The position numbers and the translations under genes are program-made. Below are positions 54,119 to 54,963 of a stretch of DNA of 54,963 bases, piece after piece. How positions within the stretch are numbered: the first letter of the stretch is position 1; each line of letters starts with the position of its first letter. The notes beneath the pieces were generated by a model. It was not told where the DNA came from, did no database searches, and saw only the letters and a program-made list of their open reading frames with translations. Source of the stretch: Russula earlei (Eukaryota; Basidiomycota; Agaricomycetes; Russulales; Russulaceae); assembly GCA_025769875.1 (NCBI GenBank), contig JAGFNK010000350.1:1-54963 (forward strand). Direction: 5' to 3'.

Positions 54119-54963
54119 GGGGATAGGTCTGAACAGATGGTTGGTGACTGGTCTACTGATCCAAGGAGGATGATGGGAAGAAGTGGAATAAACCAGTGTA
54201 CCGAGGTAGCCGCTTTATGTACCAATGTTTGCCCTTGTCATCCCTGGCTTTCTATTGGCCGATAACTGCCCCTAGATCCCTCCAACACCAACATTTCTGT
54301 TCGTCGTGGGGATGGGGAAGCTCGGCTGGTCGGCCGACTCTTCGGCGCAACAGAACGGTCGGGGTGCACAGAGTCTAGCTACTCTGGCTAGTCGTCTCCT
54401 CAGCCATACCCCTCCATCTCACCGAATCACTGGCACCTGTCAGCCCAATCGCAGATCCTTAGCTCATTGTCCCTCCGATCTGCCCCTTGATGCCAGTGGC
54501 ACCGCAGTTTTCTCGTTATTCTCGTCATCCTTCTGCTACACCTCGTCACGTGCACCACGCGAACTCCCACAGTATTGTAGGCCTGAACATCAACATCGAG
54601 ATTTGGAAGAGCACGCGCGCCTGATTGCGATTGTCTAGATAAGACAATCCTTTGTATTACTATTCTCCCGTGTGTATTACGCATATTGACGCTTCTGGGG
54701 TGAGATGCTTGGCGCATAAGTATGGGTCATGTGCGCCCCGGGTATATGAATGTAACTAATGTAGCGTCGCATTTTTATTGCGCAACTTGATGTGTGTGAG
54801 TATAGCGCAGGCTGTTGAGCGGGACGACGTCACGTCCTCCACCTTTCAAGCTCCAGGTGCCAATGCCATAGATGAAATTGCTAGAGTTTTATTTTCGATC
54901 CGGGCCCTCCCTGAGAGCGCGTGATCCACCTTCGTTATCAGTTTATGACAGGTCTGGGGGACC
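54119..54963. promoter_or_regulatory. Upstream region of glutamine synthetase
   Basis: This is gene-free DNA upstream of GLN1. A GATAAG word lies at 54638-54643 and GATAAC near 54260; GATA factors often control nitrogen genes in fungi, but such short words also occur by chance. Open frames here show no family signature. Confidence 0.35.

Overview
This window is nuclear DNA from a filamentous basidiomycete, most likely an Agaricomycete. The evidence is dense genes broken by many short introns of about 45-60 bp with GT..AG borders and CTNAC-type branch sites, a class III-like chitin synthase, an Argonaute, a fused HIS4, and MULE and Ty3/gypsy elements of the kind seen in mushroom genomes. No species can be named from the sequence alone.

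Left part (1-28.1 kb). An LTR-like remnant at the edge is followed by a TOM20 gene whose last intron can be read two ways, giving either a 207-residue import receptor or a 585-residue TOM20-SET fusion. Then come an unrecognised coiled-coil protein (-), a CLPTM1-family ER membrane protein (-), a class III-like chitin synthase (+), a RING-finger gene (-, damaged), a small Spo12-like protein (-), a Rheb GTPase (+), a GH2 beta-mannosidase (-), an Argonaute (-) and trifunctional HIS4 (+). Argonaute and HIS4 share a 171-bp divergent promoter. CLPTM1, chitin synthase, RING and beta-mannosidase each carry one extra base in an otherwise clean conserved exon. TOM20-SET, Rheb, Argonaute and HIS4 read through with no break.

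Middle part (28.1-43.0 kb). A threonine aldolase gene (-) is followed by a transposon island. The island holds a 1.28-kb element with 56-bp terminal inverted repeats, a MULE-type transposase gene with a SWIM zinc finger, a Ty3/gypsy element with a chromodomain-type integrase, a tRNA-like SINE head and a 97-bp near-perfect palindrome. At least eleven stops in the Ty3 polyprotein are TGA, several where arginine (CGA) is expected, as produced by C-to-T change at CpG. The island ends in a decayed second copy of the HIS4 3' end and its downstream sequence, 14.7 kb from the real gene.

Right part (43.0-55 kb). Ordinary metabolic genes follow: pyruvate dehydrogenase E1 beta (-), a short-chain dehydrogenase (+), an ACMSD-like amidohydrolase (+), a membrane-anchored alpha/beta hydrolase (-), NAD-isocitrate dehydrogenase regulatory subunit (+), a nuclear-looking protein with a possible SAM-type helical domain (-), and glutamine synthetase (-). 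Several neighbours are divergent pairs with about 200 bp between start codons.

No bacterial-style operon, CRISPR array or rRNA gene was seen. The main things to check are the TOM20/SET splice switch, the HIS4 duplication around the transposon island, and whether the single-base breaks are real or sequencing errors.
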